From Pseudomonas fluorescens (GTDB lineage: Bacteria > Pseudomonadota > Gammaproteobacteria > Pseudomonadales > Pseudomonadaceae): a stretch of 64,000 bases of DNA. The notes beneath the pieces were generated by a model. That model saw only the letters and a program-made list of their open reading frames with translations. It ran no database searches and was not told where the DNA came from. The stretch lies in NCBI RefSeq assembly GCF_902498065.1, contig NZ_CABVIR010000006.1, positions 1 through 64,000 on the forward strand. The letters are read 5' to 3'. This document shows, piece by piece, positions 50,321-58,757 of this stretch; the first letter of the stretch is position 1, and each line of letters starts with the position of its first letter. A program made the position numbers and the translations under genes.

Positions 50321-51168
50321 CGCGGCATCTCGTGGGCACTCAAAGGAAGAAGACGTCGTTGCAGGACGTTGAATTGGTGCGTGGCGGCGTCACGTTCGAC
50401 CTCCGTGGCCAGCCGCAAACGGCGCTGTCCCTGAGTGACCTGCACGGTGATACGGAACCAGCGGCTGGCGGTGCCAAGGCCATGACTGCTCAGGCCCACA
50501 CCGGAGAGCAGCGGGTCTTGCGTAAAGGCCTGGACGCTGGCCCATCCAGCCGTGGAGGCCTGACGAGCCAATGCCGCGGCCGTGGTCGCGTCCACGCCAT
50601 CGAGCGTCCTCAGCACCAGCGACGGTGCGGTGTTGACGTTCAACGTTGCATGGCCGGGCAACATTGCCACCCAAGGTTCAAGTTGACGCAGCACCTGAGC
50701 GTCAACCCCCGGCAGCAGGCGCAGTTGGCTCAGCTCTCGTAAAGCCCCCACCTGATCAAGTTGCAGCGGTGCAAGATCCAGCACGTCGAGCAAGCGCGCC
50801 CAACGCTTAAGGGTGACCTGATCGATCTGCCCCTGGCTCAACAATGAGTTGAGATTGAACCGCCCGGCGAGGTCCTCGATATCAACGCGGATCTGCGCGT
50901 CTTCAAGGTCGAAGTCAGGTGTCATCCGCGCCCAGTCCTGGGTCAGGTCGACGGTTTTCGGCGAGAGCTGCGCCGCTTCCTGCAAGCGCAAAAGTGCCCA
51001 GTTTTCCCCGGCGACTGCGAGTTGGCGCATTTGAATGTGCTGCAGGGTCTGGCCGCTACTGTGCAGCGACAGGCGATGGCTGCGCAGCAAGCCGCTGGTG
51101 ATCAACAGCGCCAGACTCATGACCAGCAACACGCTGATCAACGCAATGCCGCGTTGATCAGCCTTCAT
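50317..51168 (-). CDS. gspK: Type II secretion minor pseudopilin K
   Basis: 283 residues from ATG 51168 (MKADQRGIALISVLLVMSLA). A longer in-frame start would add 40 residues before the pseudopilin leader. It has the short prepilin leader with Gly at the cleavage site, and lacks the usual Glu at +5, as GspK does. The large globular domain is typical. GspK caps the pseudopilus tip with GspI and GspJ. It overlaps gspJ by 4 bp. Confidence 0.92.
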   Translation of the reverse strand: MKADQRGIALISVLLVMSLALLITSGLLRSHRLSLHSSGQTLQHIQMRQLAVAGENWALLRLQEAAQLSPKTVDLTQDWARMTPDFDLEDAQIRVDIEDLAGRFNLNSLLSQGQIDQVTLKRWARLLDVLDLAPLQLDQVGALRELSQLRLLPGVDAQVLRQLEPWVAMLPGHATLNVNTAPSLVLRTLDGVDATTAAALARQASTAGWASVQAFTQDPLLSGVGLSSHGLGTASRWFRITVQVTQGQRRLRLATEVERDAATHQFNVLQRRLLPLSAHEMPR

Positions 51169-51707
51169 GGAAACGCGCCGGGCAACAGCAATACTCGACG
51201 AATCGCCTCGAAACGGCCCGTAGAGAATTGCACTTCCACCGCCAACGGCGGTTTCACGTCCCGCCCGGATGGCCAGTCGCTGCGCCAACCAGAACGTGCG
51301 TCGAACAACCGCCAGCTCAAGTCTCGAACATCGCCCAGCAGTTTTTGCCGTTGCACGAACGGCGTGCCCTCCCCCTGACTTTCACGCCACAGCGTGCCGT
51401 TATCGAGTCGATAGGTCAGCGCCTGAAGCTCGCTGCGCGGTTGATCAAAAGGGTTGCGCCAATGGCTGCGTTGCAACTGCAACACCGATTGCTGGAGCAC
51501 CACCGGTTGATCGGTGACGTGCAACACATCCCGCTCGATCACCGCCACCGCCCGTTGCAGGCTTCTGAACTCACGCTCATGCTCCGTCGTCCCTCGTTGC
51601 ACCCGCACCACGCCATCGAACAGCCCCCAACTGGCAAGGCCCAGCAACGCGAAAATTGCCATGGCGATGACCAGTTCCAGCAAGGTGAAACCGCGCTGCT
51701 TATTCAT
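51165..51707 (-). CDS. gspJ: Type II secretion minor pseudopilin J
   Basis: 180 residues from ATG 51707 (MNKQRGFTLLELVIAMAIF). The prepilin leader is cleaved at G/F and Glu sits at +5 of the mature protein. A longer in-frame start is inside gspI. It is part of the GspI-J-K tip complex. Processing needs a PilD-type peptidase encoded elsewhere. It overlaps gspI by 8 bp. Confidence 0.92.
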   Translation of the reverse strand: MNKQRGFTLLELVIAMAIFALLGLASWGLFDGVVRVQRGTTEHEREFRSLQRAVAVIERDVLHVTDQPVVLQQSVLQLQRSHWRNPFDQPRSELQALTYRLDNGTLWRESQGEGTPFVQRQKLLGDVRDLSWRLFDARSGWRSDWPSGRDVKPPLAVEVQFSTGRFEAIRRVLLLPGAFP

Positions 51708-52083
51708 CACGATGAAGTATCCAGCCACTGGCGCGGTGGACGGTTTGCTCGCGCCCGGAAAGGCTGACGTGAACATCGACCTTGAGCAGCCGCGGGTCAG
51801 GCGAAGCGCTGACGTGTTGGCGCAGCAGCCAGTTGCGGCGATCCATCGGCACGACCCGTTGTAGCTGGCCGAGGGTCAATCCGGTTTGCAGGCGTAGTTC
51901 ATTCAGATGGTTGTCTGCCAGCCACGCGGCGAACAGTCGCTCTTCGACCGCGCCGGTTTGCCTGACCACATATTGGCTCGCCGACAGCACGGCGGCCGCC
52001 AGCGTCGAAAAGACCGCCAGGGCCACCATGATTTCCAGCAAGGTGAAGCCCCCCATGCGCGAAACAAACGGCCGGCTAGCCAT
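51700..52083 (-). CDS. gspI: Type II secretion minor pseudopilin I
   Basis: 127 residues with the leader MASRPFVSRMGGFTLLEIMV, a hydrophobic helix, and a small domain (VEERLFAAWLADNHLNELRL). Glu at +5 is present. It nucleates the pseudopilus tip. It overlaps gspH and gspJ, consistent with a coupled operon. Confidence 0.92.
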   Translation of the reverse strand: MASRPFVSRMGGFTLLEIMVALAVFSTLAAAVLSASQYVVRQTGAVEERLFAAWLADNHLNELRLQTGLTLGQLQRVVPMDRRNWLLRQHVSASPDPRLLKVDVHVSLSGREQTVHRASGWILHRDE

Positions 52084-52543
52084 CGATCACCACCTGGCCA
52101 AGGCCATCGCTGGACAGGCTGAGCCAAGTCTTTTTGTCACTGCCAAACATCAGGGTAAAAACACTGGTTTCATCGTTGCTGAACATCAACAACTGCGGAG
52201 CGCCTTCGTCGGCGCCAAGGGTGACCCAATGACCCTCCTGTTCAAGTCGTAGCCGTACGTTTTCGGGCCATCGATAAAGAGCCGCCATCGGTTTCCAACC
52301 CTGAACATCGAGCCTCATCACCCGGTAACCCTCCACACTCAGCCGCAGGCCGAACTCCTGACCATCGAGCACTGCACGTTCACGCAACTGTTGAATAACG
52401 CCCACGATCCCGTGCGCCTCCTGCCGGGCCTGCCGCGCCGGATTCGGCCCGGCGGCAAAACTCACCATGCCCAACAGCACGCCGATCAAAACGATCACGA
52501 TCATAAGTTCGAGCAAGGTGAATCCCCGACAACGCTGGCGCAT
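52076..52543 (-). CDS. gspH: Type II secretion minor pseudopilin H
   Basis: 155 residues. Leader MRQRCRGFTLLELMIVIVLI with Glu +5, then a beta-rich globular part (GQEFGLRLSVEGYRVMRLDV). GspH links the major pilin to the tip complex. It lies 3 bp after gspG and overlaps gspI by 8 bp. Confidence 0.92.
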   Translation of the reverse strand: MRQRCRGFTLLELMIVIVLIGVLLGMVSFAAGPNPARQARQEAHGIVGVIQQLRERAVLDGQEFGLRLSVEGYRVMRLDVQGWKPMAALYRWPENVRLRLEQEGHWVTLGADEGAPQLLMFSNDETSVFTLMFGSDKKTWLSLSSDGLGQVVIDG

Positions 52544-52546
52544 GTT

Positions 52547-53002
52547 TCAGTCGCCCCAGTTACCGATATCGGCTGCATGCCCTTCGCCGCCCTTCACGCC
52601 ATCGGAACCGAGGGAATACAAGTCATAGCTGCCGTCCACCGATTGCACTCCGGGATTGACGTACTGATAGGGCGTGTTCCACGGATCGACCGGCAAGCTT
52701 TTCAGATAACCCTGAGGGTTCCAGTTCTTCGCCGCCGGCAGGCCAGAAGGTTGTTTACTCAAGGCTTCCAGCCCCTGCTGCGTCGAGGGGTAGTTGAAGT
52801 TGTCGAGGCGATACATTTCGAGGGCGGTGGCGATGGCCTGGAGATCAATTTTGCTGGCGGTGACTTTGGCCTGATCGGGACGACTCATGAACTGCGGCAC
52901 CACGATGGCCCCCAGCACACCGATGATGACCACCACCACCATGATTTCGATCAGGGTAAAACCGCGTTGAGCGCGAGGGCTGTTTTTTTGTGCAGCATTC
53001 AT
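52547..53002 (-). CDS. gspG: Type II secretion major pseudopilin G
   Basis: 151 residues. Leader ends RGFTLIEIMVVVVIIG with cleavage at G/F and Glu +5. The C-terminal region has WNTPYQYVNPG and YDLYSLGSDG, matching the Ca2+-binding loop of GspG. It polymerises into the pseudopilus piston. It is the most conserved pseudopilin and supports the operon's identity. Confidence 0.96.
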   Translation of the reverse strand: MNAAQKNSPRAQRGFTLIEIMVVVVIIGVLGAIVVPQFMSRPDQAKVTASKIDLQAIATALEMYRLDNFNYPSTQQGLEALSKQPSGLPAAKNWNPQGYLKSLPVDPWNTPYQYVNPGVQSVDGSYDLYSLGSDGVKGGEGHAADIGNWGD

Positions 53003-53005
53003 GGG

Positions 53006-54214
53006 TCAATTCACCAATTGGTTGAGGCTGAGAATCGGTAGGAGGATGGCCATGACGATCAGCAGCACCACGCCGCCCATCAGCACCAGCATGGCCGGTT
53101 CGAAAAGGCTCACGACCAATGCGATACGCGCCGCCAGGCTGCTTTCCTGTTGCTCGGCGGCCCGTACCAGCATGTGATCGAGCTCACCGGCGCGTTCGCC
53201 GCTGGCGATCATGTGCAGCATCATCGGCGGAATGTCGCCGCTCAATTCCAGACCGTGGGTCAGCGTTCCACCCTCACGGACCGAGCGCGCGACATCGGCC
53301 ATGCGAGCGCGGATGGTCAGGTTGCCGATGACAGCCGCTGCGATCTCCAGCGCGTCCACCAATGGCACCGCACTTTTGCCGAGGATCGCCAGTGTGCTGG
53401 CGAACCGCGCAGCTTCCATCGCCCGCAACACCTCGCCCATGACCGGTAATTTCAACGCAAGACGGTGCCAGCGCAGGCGCCAGACCGATTGACGCAAACT
53501 CCAGCGCCAGAGGCCCAGCAACGTCGCCAGCACGCCCATCAACAGCAAAAAGTTATTGCGCAGCCCATTGCTCAGGCCGATCAGTGCCTGCGTCAGCCAG
53601 GGCAACGGCTGGCCGCTGTCGACGAAGATCTTCACCACATCGGGCACCACGAAGCCGAGCAGAAAACCAACAATCGCGACGCTGGCCACCATCAGGATCA
53701 ACGGGTACACCAGGGCCATCTGAATTGTCTGCCGCGACGCCTGGCGGGCCTGGGTGTAAGCCGCCAGTTGTTCCAGCACATGACCCAAGTGACCGGAACG
53801 TTCACCGGCCGCGACGGTAGCGCGGAATAATTCGGGGAATGCCTTGGGAAACTGCGCCAACGCCGTCGACAGGGCATGACCTTCCATCACCCGACTTCTG
53901 ACCACCGACAGCAGACCGGCAACCTTGCGCTTCGCACTCTGCTTCGTCACCGCTTCAAGGGCTTCCTCCAGTGGCAGCCCCGCCTGAACGAGGGTGGACA
54001 GCTGCAAGGTCAACAGCGCCAGATCCGCCGCGCTCAGACGTGCGCTACGAGGATGCGTCCCCGTGTCGCCACCTGCCCTGACCTCATTCAACTCACGCGG
54101 CCACAAGCCGCGTTCACGCATCAGTTGCCGGGCATGACGCGGGCCGTCGGCTTCCAGTCGGCCTTTGCAGCGTCGGCCTTGGGCGTCGTCAGCGCGGTAA
54201 TCGAACGTCGGCAC
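53006..54214 (-). CDS. gspF: Type II secretion inner membrane platform protein F
   Basis: 402 residues with the two repeated cytoplasmic GspF domains and three transmembrane helices (MVASVAIVGFLLGFVVPDVV; LVLMGGVVLLIVMAILLPIL). The family motif GVPLEEAL-like reads LVQAGLPLEEALEAV. It forms the platform through which the ATPase drives pseudopilus growth. It sits 3 bp from gspE and gspG. Confidence 0.95.
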   Translation of the reverse strand: MPTFDYRADDAQGRRCKGRLEADGPRHARQLMRERGLWPRELNEVRAGGDTGTHPRSARLSAADLALLTLQLSTLVQAGLPLEEALEAVTKQSAKRKVAGLLSVVRSRVMEGHALSTALAQFPKAFPELFRATVAAGERSGHLGHVLEQLAAYTQARQASRQTIQMALVYPLILMVASVAIVGFLLGFVVPDVVKIFVDSGQPLPWLTQALIGLSNGLRNNFLLLMGVLATLLGLWRWSLRQSVWRLRWHRLALKLPVMGEVLRAMEAARFASTLAILGKSAVPLVDALEIAAAVIGNLTIRARMADVARSVREGGTLTHGLELSGDIPPMMLHMIASGERAGELDHMLVRAAEQQESSLAARIALVVSLFEPAMLVLMGGVVLLIVMAILLPILSLNQLVN

Positions 54215-54217
54215 TCG

Positions 54218-55699
54218 CTAGTCCTCCTGCGTGACGCGCAATAATTCGTCGAGGCTGGTCGCGCCCTCCAGCACCCGCTGGCGACCGTCCTGAAACAGGC
54301 TGCGGGAGACCTTGCGCGTCTCCTCTATCAACGCCTGTTCACTTGCACCTTGATGAATCAGAGCCGAGACAGCGGGCGTCACGCTGACTAACTCGTAGAT
54401 CCCGATCCGTCCGCGATAACCGTGCTGGCACTGGTCACACCCCACCGCCCTGAACAGTTGCGGTGACGCTGCGGAATCGAGCCCGAGGCGCTCACTTGTG
54501 GCCTCATCGGCGCGGTATGCCGCCTTGCAATGGGGGCACAACGTGCGCAGTAGTCGCTGAGCCAGAATGCCCACCAGCGACGACGCCAGCAGGTAGGCAT
54601 CAACGCCCATGTCCACCAGCCGCGTCACGGCACCGACCGCACTGTTGGTGTGCAACGTCGAGAGCACCAGGTGACCGGTCAGTGATGCCTGGACGGCGAT
54701 TTCCGCCGTCTCGCGATCACGGATTTCGCCGACCATCACCACGTCCGGGTCCTGACGCAAAATCGCCCGCAAGCCACGGGCAAATGTCATGTCCACTTTC
54801 GGATTGACCGGCATCTGACCGACACCCGGCAGGTGATATTCGATGGGGTCTTCGACCGTGAGAATGTTGCGTGTCTGATCGTTCAGGCTGCTCAGCGCGG
54901 CGTACAGGCTGGTGGTTTTGCCGGAACCGGTAGGGCCGGTCACCAGAAGAATGCCGTGAGGTTTTCCGAGCAACTCGCGCAGCGCAGCGAGGGTATCGGC
55001 AGGCATGCCGAGTCGCGGCAATTCCAGGCGCCCGGCCTGCTTGTCGAGCAGGCGCAGTACCACTCGTTCGCCGTGGGCCGAAGGCAGCGTGGAAACCCGC
55101 ACATCGACTTCGTGCCCGGCCAGTCGCAGGGCCATTCGACCATCCTGCGGGACCCGTTTTTCAGCAATGTCCAGGCGCGCCATGACCTTGATCCGCGACA
55201 CCAGCAAGGTGGCGAGTTCACGGCGGGGCCTGAGCATTTCGCGTAATTGCCCGTCGACGCGCATGCGCACCGAGAGGTACTGCTCGAAGGTTTCCAGGTG
55301 CACGTCCGATGCGTGCTCGCGCACCGCTTCGCTGAGCAGTGCGTTGATCAGCCGGATGATCGGCGCGTCGCCCTGCTGCTCCAGCAGGTCGGCGGTTTGC
55401 GGGACTTGGTCGACCAGGCTGAGCAAGTCCAGTTCTTCGTCCAGCCCTTGGGCAACTTGCTCGGCGGCGCTCTGACCTTCGCGATAGGCGGCGGCCAGGC
55501 GGGCGGCGAACGCATCGGCGTCCAGCACCTGCATCGGCAGATCCAGAGCGCTTGCCCGTCGGGCTTCCGACAGGGCCGTGAGCGGCGTATTGGCGCGCAG
55601 GACAAGGCTTGAGCCTGGCCCGTCGTGCTCCAGCAGTAGGCCGAAACGCCGGGCGAAACCGAAGGGCAATGGTGGGTGGGTTTCGCGCAATACGCTCAT
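54218..55699 (-). CDS. gspE: Type II secretion ATPase E
   Basis: 493 residues. N-terminal domain, then Walker A GPTGSGKTTSLYAA, Asp box ILTVEDPIEYHLPGVGQ, Walker B (RQDPDVVMVGEIRDRETAEI), and a Zn-binding tetracysteine module (CPHCKAAY with CDQCQHGY). It is a cytoplasmic hexameric ATPase powering secretion. It overlaps gspD by 4 bp. Confidence 0.97.
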   Translation of the reverse strand: MSVLRETHPPLPFGFARRFGLLLEHDGPGSSLVLRANTPLTALSEARRASALDLPMQVLDADAFAARLAAAYREGQSAAEQVAQGLDEELDLLSLVDQVPQTADLLEQQGDAPIIRLINALLSEAVREHASDVHLETFEQYLSVRMRVDGQLREMLRPRRELATLLVSRIKVMARLDIAEKRVPQDGRMALRLAGHEVDVRVSTLPSAHGERVVLRLLDKQAGRLELPRLGMPADTLAALRELLGKPHGILLVTGPTGSGKTTSLYAALSSLNDQTRNILTVEDPIEYHLPGVGQMPVNPKVDMTFARGLRAILRQDPDVVMVGEIRDRETAEIAVQASLTGHLVLSTLHTNSAVGAVTRLVDMGVDAYLLASSLVGILAQRLLRTLCPHCKAAYRADEATSERLGLDSAASPQLFRAVGCDQCQHGYRGRIGIYELVSVTPAVSALIHQGASEQALIEETRKVSRSLFQDGRQRVLEGATSLDELLRVTQED

Positions 55700-57624
55700 G
55701 GCGATTCCGCCGCTGGCTTACGCAAATCGAACACAGGGGCGTCGGGCACAGGGTCGAACAACTGACGCGACTCGGCTGGCAACAGCAAGGAGTTGTTCCC
55801 TCGCGCGCCGGGCTTGCTCAATTCACGCAGCGCGTTGTAACGCTGCTGGCTGACGTCAGACAGGTCTTCCTTGCTGCGCACGATGGTCGGTCGCAAAAAC
55901 ACCATGAGGTTGCTTTTGGTCTGGGTGTCGCGAGTCCAGCGGAACAGCGCACCGAGGTAGGGAATATCGCGCAACAACGGCACCCCGCTCTGCTGGGTGC
56001 GGACGCTGTCTCTGATCAGCCCGCCGATCACGATGATTTCGCCATCGTCAGCCAGGATAGTGCTCTTGAGCGCACGTTTGTTGGTGATCAGGTCCGAAGA
56101 ATCGATGCCCGATACCGAAGGCGCGATGTCCGACACTTCCTGTGCGACCTCCAGACGCAGCGTCGAGCCTTCGTTGATGTACGGCTTGATCTTCAGGCTG
56201 ATGCCCACGTCCTTGCGCTCGACGGTGGTAAACGGATTGTCCGCGCCGTTGCTGTTGGTGGCGTAGGAGCCGGTCTTGAACGGGACGTTCTGGCCGACGA
56301 TGATTTCTGCCTCCTGATTGTCCAGGGTCAACAGGCTCGGCGTGGACAGCAGGTTGCTGCGGGTGTTGCTGGCCAGCGCCGAAATCAACGCGCCGAAGCG
56401 GTCATTGCCCAGTTGCAGGATGGCCCCTTCCGGTGCGGATTTTTTCTCGTCAAAGTTCAGCCCGCCGATGATCGGGATGTCGGTGCCGGGGAAGTTGATG
56501 AAGCCTTTGGCATCGCCCCCGCTGACGCTCCACTGAACACCCACGGCCTCGGCAATGTCCCCGGAAATCTCCACGATGGCGGCATGGATCAGCACCTGAG
56601 CCCTGGGCTGGTCCAACTGACGCACGATGTTCTCGATGGTGCGGATTTGCGCCGGCTCGGCGATCAACACCAGCGCATTCTGGCTCTCGTCGGCCTTGAT
56701 CATGAAGGTGTTGCCGGATGAGTTATCCCGGGTGCCACCGACGACCGTTGCCGGCTTTCGACCCTGCCCCATCGTTTCGAGGACTTCGGCCAATTGCCTG
56801 GCATCGCTGTAACGCAGGCGAATCACGCGCGCATTATCGAGTGTGGCGGTAGCGGGGGTATCGAGACGGCGTGCGAGGTCGATCAGGCGTTGGCGAACCG
56901 ACGGTGGACCAATGAGGATCAGCCGATTGGTTCTGCTGTCGGCCAGTACCTGGATCGCCGTATCAGCGCTGCGTTTGCCCAGCGAGGACTCCATGACAGT
57001 CGCCACATCAGCAGCCTGTGCGTGCTGCATTTGCACCACGGCATGCTGGTTGTTCTGCCCGGAATCCAGTTGCCGGACCACCTGCGAGATACGGTTCACA
57101 TTAGCCGTGGTATCGGTAACCACCAGCGCATTGGCCGACACCGACGGGCCGACATAACCGGCGGCCGACACCAGCGGCCGAACCAGGCCGGCGATGTCGG
57201 AAGCGCTGCTGGTATTCAGCTCGACGACCCGGGTGATGAATTGCGAAGCCGTGGCATTGTTTGCAATACCTTGGCCAGCGCGGGTTTTCGCCTCAGTGAC
57301 CGGCGTAATCAGGATCCGCTCCCCCTCGTCGATCACCGTGAAGTTGTGGGCGTCCAGCACCGAATAAAACAATCGGCGAACACCTTCGCGGTCGAGGGCC
57401 TGACGGGACATGACGGTGATGCGCCCGGAGACTCTGGGATCAAGCACCACCGTAGTCCCGAGAATGGTCGAGATTTCCTCGACGATGTCGCGCAGCTCGG
57501 CATTGTTCATCGCCAGTTGCCATTTTTCTTCCTCGGCCTGCGTCGCGCCCGGAAAGAGTGACAGCGCCAACGCGGCGAGAATAAGCAGCGTGCGCAACGC
57601 CTGCGCACTGATGGGACGGTTCAT
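55696..57624 (-). CDS. gspD: Type II secretion outer membrane secretin D
   Basis: 642 residues. Signal peptide ends GATQA/EEEK. The N0-N3 periplasmic domains contain repeated secretin motifs (ALVVTDTTANVNRISQVV). The C-terminal secretin has NVPFKTGSY, and the gate region is followed by a short tail with no obvious S-domain for a pilotin. It forms the outer membrane channel. It follows gspC by 7 bp. Confidence 0.96.
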   Translation of the reverse strand: MNRPISAQALRTLLILAALALSLFPGATQAEEEKWQLAMNNAELRDIVEEISTILGTTVVLDPRVSGRITVMSRQALDREGVRRLFYSVLDAHNFTVIDEGERILITPVTEAKTRAGQGIANNATASQFITRVVELNTSSASDIAGLVRPLVSAAGYVGPSVSANALVVTDTTANVNRISQVVRQLDSGQNNQHAVVQMQHAQAADVATVMESSLGKRSADTAIQVLADSRTNRLILIGPPSVRQRLIDLARRLDTPATATLDNARVIRLRYSDARQLAEVLETMGQGRKPATVVGGTRDNSSGNTFMIKADESQNALVLIAEPAQIRTIENIVRQLDQPRAQVLIHAAIVEISGDIAEAVGVQWSVSGGDAKGFINFPGTDIPIIGGLNFDEKKSAPEGAILQLGNDRFGALISALASNTRSNLLSTPSLLTLDNQEAEIIVGQNVPFKTGSYATNSNGADNPFTTVERKDVGISLKIKPYINEGSTLRLEVAQEVSDIAPSVSGIDSSDLITNKRALKSTILADDGEIIVIGGLIRDSVRTQQSGVPLLRDIPYLGALFRWTRDTQTKSNLMVFLRPTIVRSKEDLSDVSQQRYNALRELSKPGARGNNSLLLPAESRQLFDPVPDAPVFDLRKPAAESP

Positions 57625-57631
57625 GGGTTGA

Positions 57632-58141
57632 TCACTCTGACGGCCCTGAGAGCGGGCTTAGAAAAGGCGCAGAAGTCGCGGGGGCCGACACCTCGGCTTG
57701 CGGGTCGAATCGACGCAAGAGGTGCGTGACAGACGTCTGCAGCGTCAGCACTTCTTCTCGCCCCTTGTTCCACAACACTGCCCGATTCGCCTCGACGCGG
57801 CGCAGGACGCTGCCGCCCGGCAACGGTTCGCCCACCTGATAAATCCGCGAGCCTTGAGCGTCTGCCAGCAGCGCTCTGGACAACCCTGTGGCAAGGACAA
57901 AACTGGCCTGCAGGGTCAGCGGTTCGGCACTGGGAAGCAATGGGGTTCCAGCGGTCAGGCCGAGCACCGTCGCCACCGCAGTGGTATCCAGGGGTGCACG
58001 GGACGGTGAGGTCGCCATCGTTGAAACGACGGGCACCGGGACGACACGGCTTTGGCGAACCCCCCACTCTTGCCACACCAGAAACGATCCGTACCCGACT
58101 GTCACCAGCAGAAGGCAGAGGGTGCAGAGTCGTCCGCTCAC
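57632..58141 (-). CDS. gspC: Short type II secretion protein C, no PDZ domain
   Basis: 169 residues. One N-terminal transmembrane helix (LCTLCLLLVTVGYGSFLVW), a periplasmic HR domain (SRIYQVGEPLPGGSVLRRVE), and a tail of about 35 residues with no PDZ domain, so it is shorter than usual GspC. GspC links the platform to the secretin and helps select substrates. The missing PDZ is also seen in some Xcp/Hxc-like systems. Its start overlaps the cytochrome b561 stop by 4 bp, placing that gene in the operon. Confidence 0.82.
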   Translation of the reverse strand: MSGRLCTLCLLLVTVGYGSFLVWQEWGVRQSRVVPVPVVSTMATSPSRAPLDTTAVATVLGLTAGTPLLPSAEPLTLQASFVLATGLSRALLADAQGSRIYQVGEPLPGGSVLRRVEANRAVLWNKGREEVLTLQTSVTHLLRRFDPQAEVSAPATSAPFLSPLSGPSE

Positions 58142-58680
58142 TTGGCGCTGTCACTGCGAACACGGCGGCACAAGGACATACGTCGCAGTACGCGGTGACC
58201 GCACAGCTCATGGAAAATCACCGCACCGACATGCATCGCGATCAGCAGTGCAAGCACCAGGCACGCCCCAATGTGTACCGTGGAGAACCGCGTGATAAGC
58301 GCTGGATCACTCAACGGCTGCGCAATATCGAACCACCCGAATACATCGATCGGGCGGTCCATCATCAACACACCGGTCACCAGCACGACAGCCACCATCA
58401 GGTAGATCAGCGTGTGGGCAAACAGCGCCAGTTTTTCCATGGACGACAACGTGTTCACGCTCGTCTGCCGGGCGTGAACAAAAAAAATAAACAGCCGCCA
58501 GACAAAAAACGGGATGAACAGCGTGGTCAGCGACACATTGATAAAGGCAACCCGTTCACCGACACGGGCTGGCACGTCCACATAGGCCACATAGAATCCC
58601 GACGCCAGCGTCCAGATGATCACCGCCGCCGACAACCAGTGCAGCCATACGCGTTGGGTGGAGTAACCCAAAACCGTCAT
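58138..58680 (-). CDS. Cytochrome b561-family membrane protein
   Basis: 180 residues with four transmembrane helices and candidate haem-ligand His residues in RVWLHWLSAAVIIW, ALFAHTLIYLM, FSTVHIGAC and LIAMHVGAVIFH. It belongs to the bacterial cytochrome b561 family, which moves electrons between quinol and periplasmic acceptors. It is coupled to gspC by a 4-bp overlap and stands 77 bp from an LPMO gene, which needs reduced copper. A role as its electron source is an inference only. Confidence 0.88.
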   Translation of the reverse strand: MTVLGYSTQRVWLHWLSAAVIIWTLASGFYVAYVDVPARVGERVAFINVSLTTLFIPFFVWRLFIFFVHARQTSVNTLSSMEKLALFAHTLIYLMVAVVLVTGVLMMDRPIDVFGWFDIAQPLSDPALITRFSTVHIGACLVLALLIAMHVGAVIFHELCGHRVLRRMSLCRRVRSDSAK

Positions 58681-58757
58681 TTTTCAACTCGACTTTCAAC
58701 AGGAATATGAGCCTTCAGGCAACCCGGTTCCGGATTGCCTGAAGTGTTACGAGAGAC

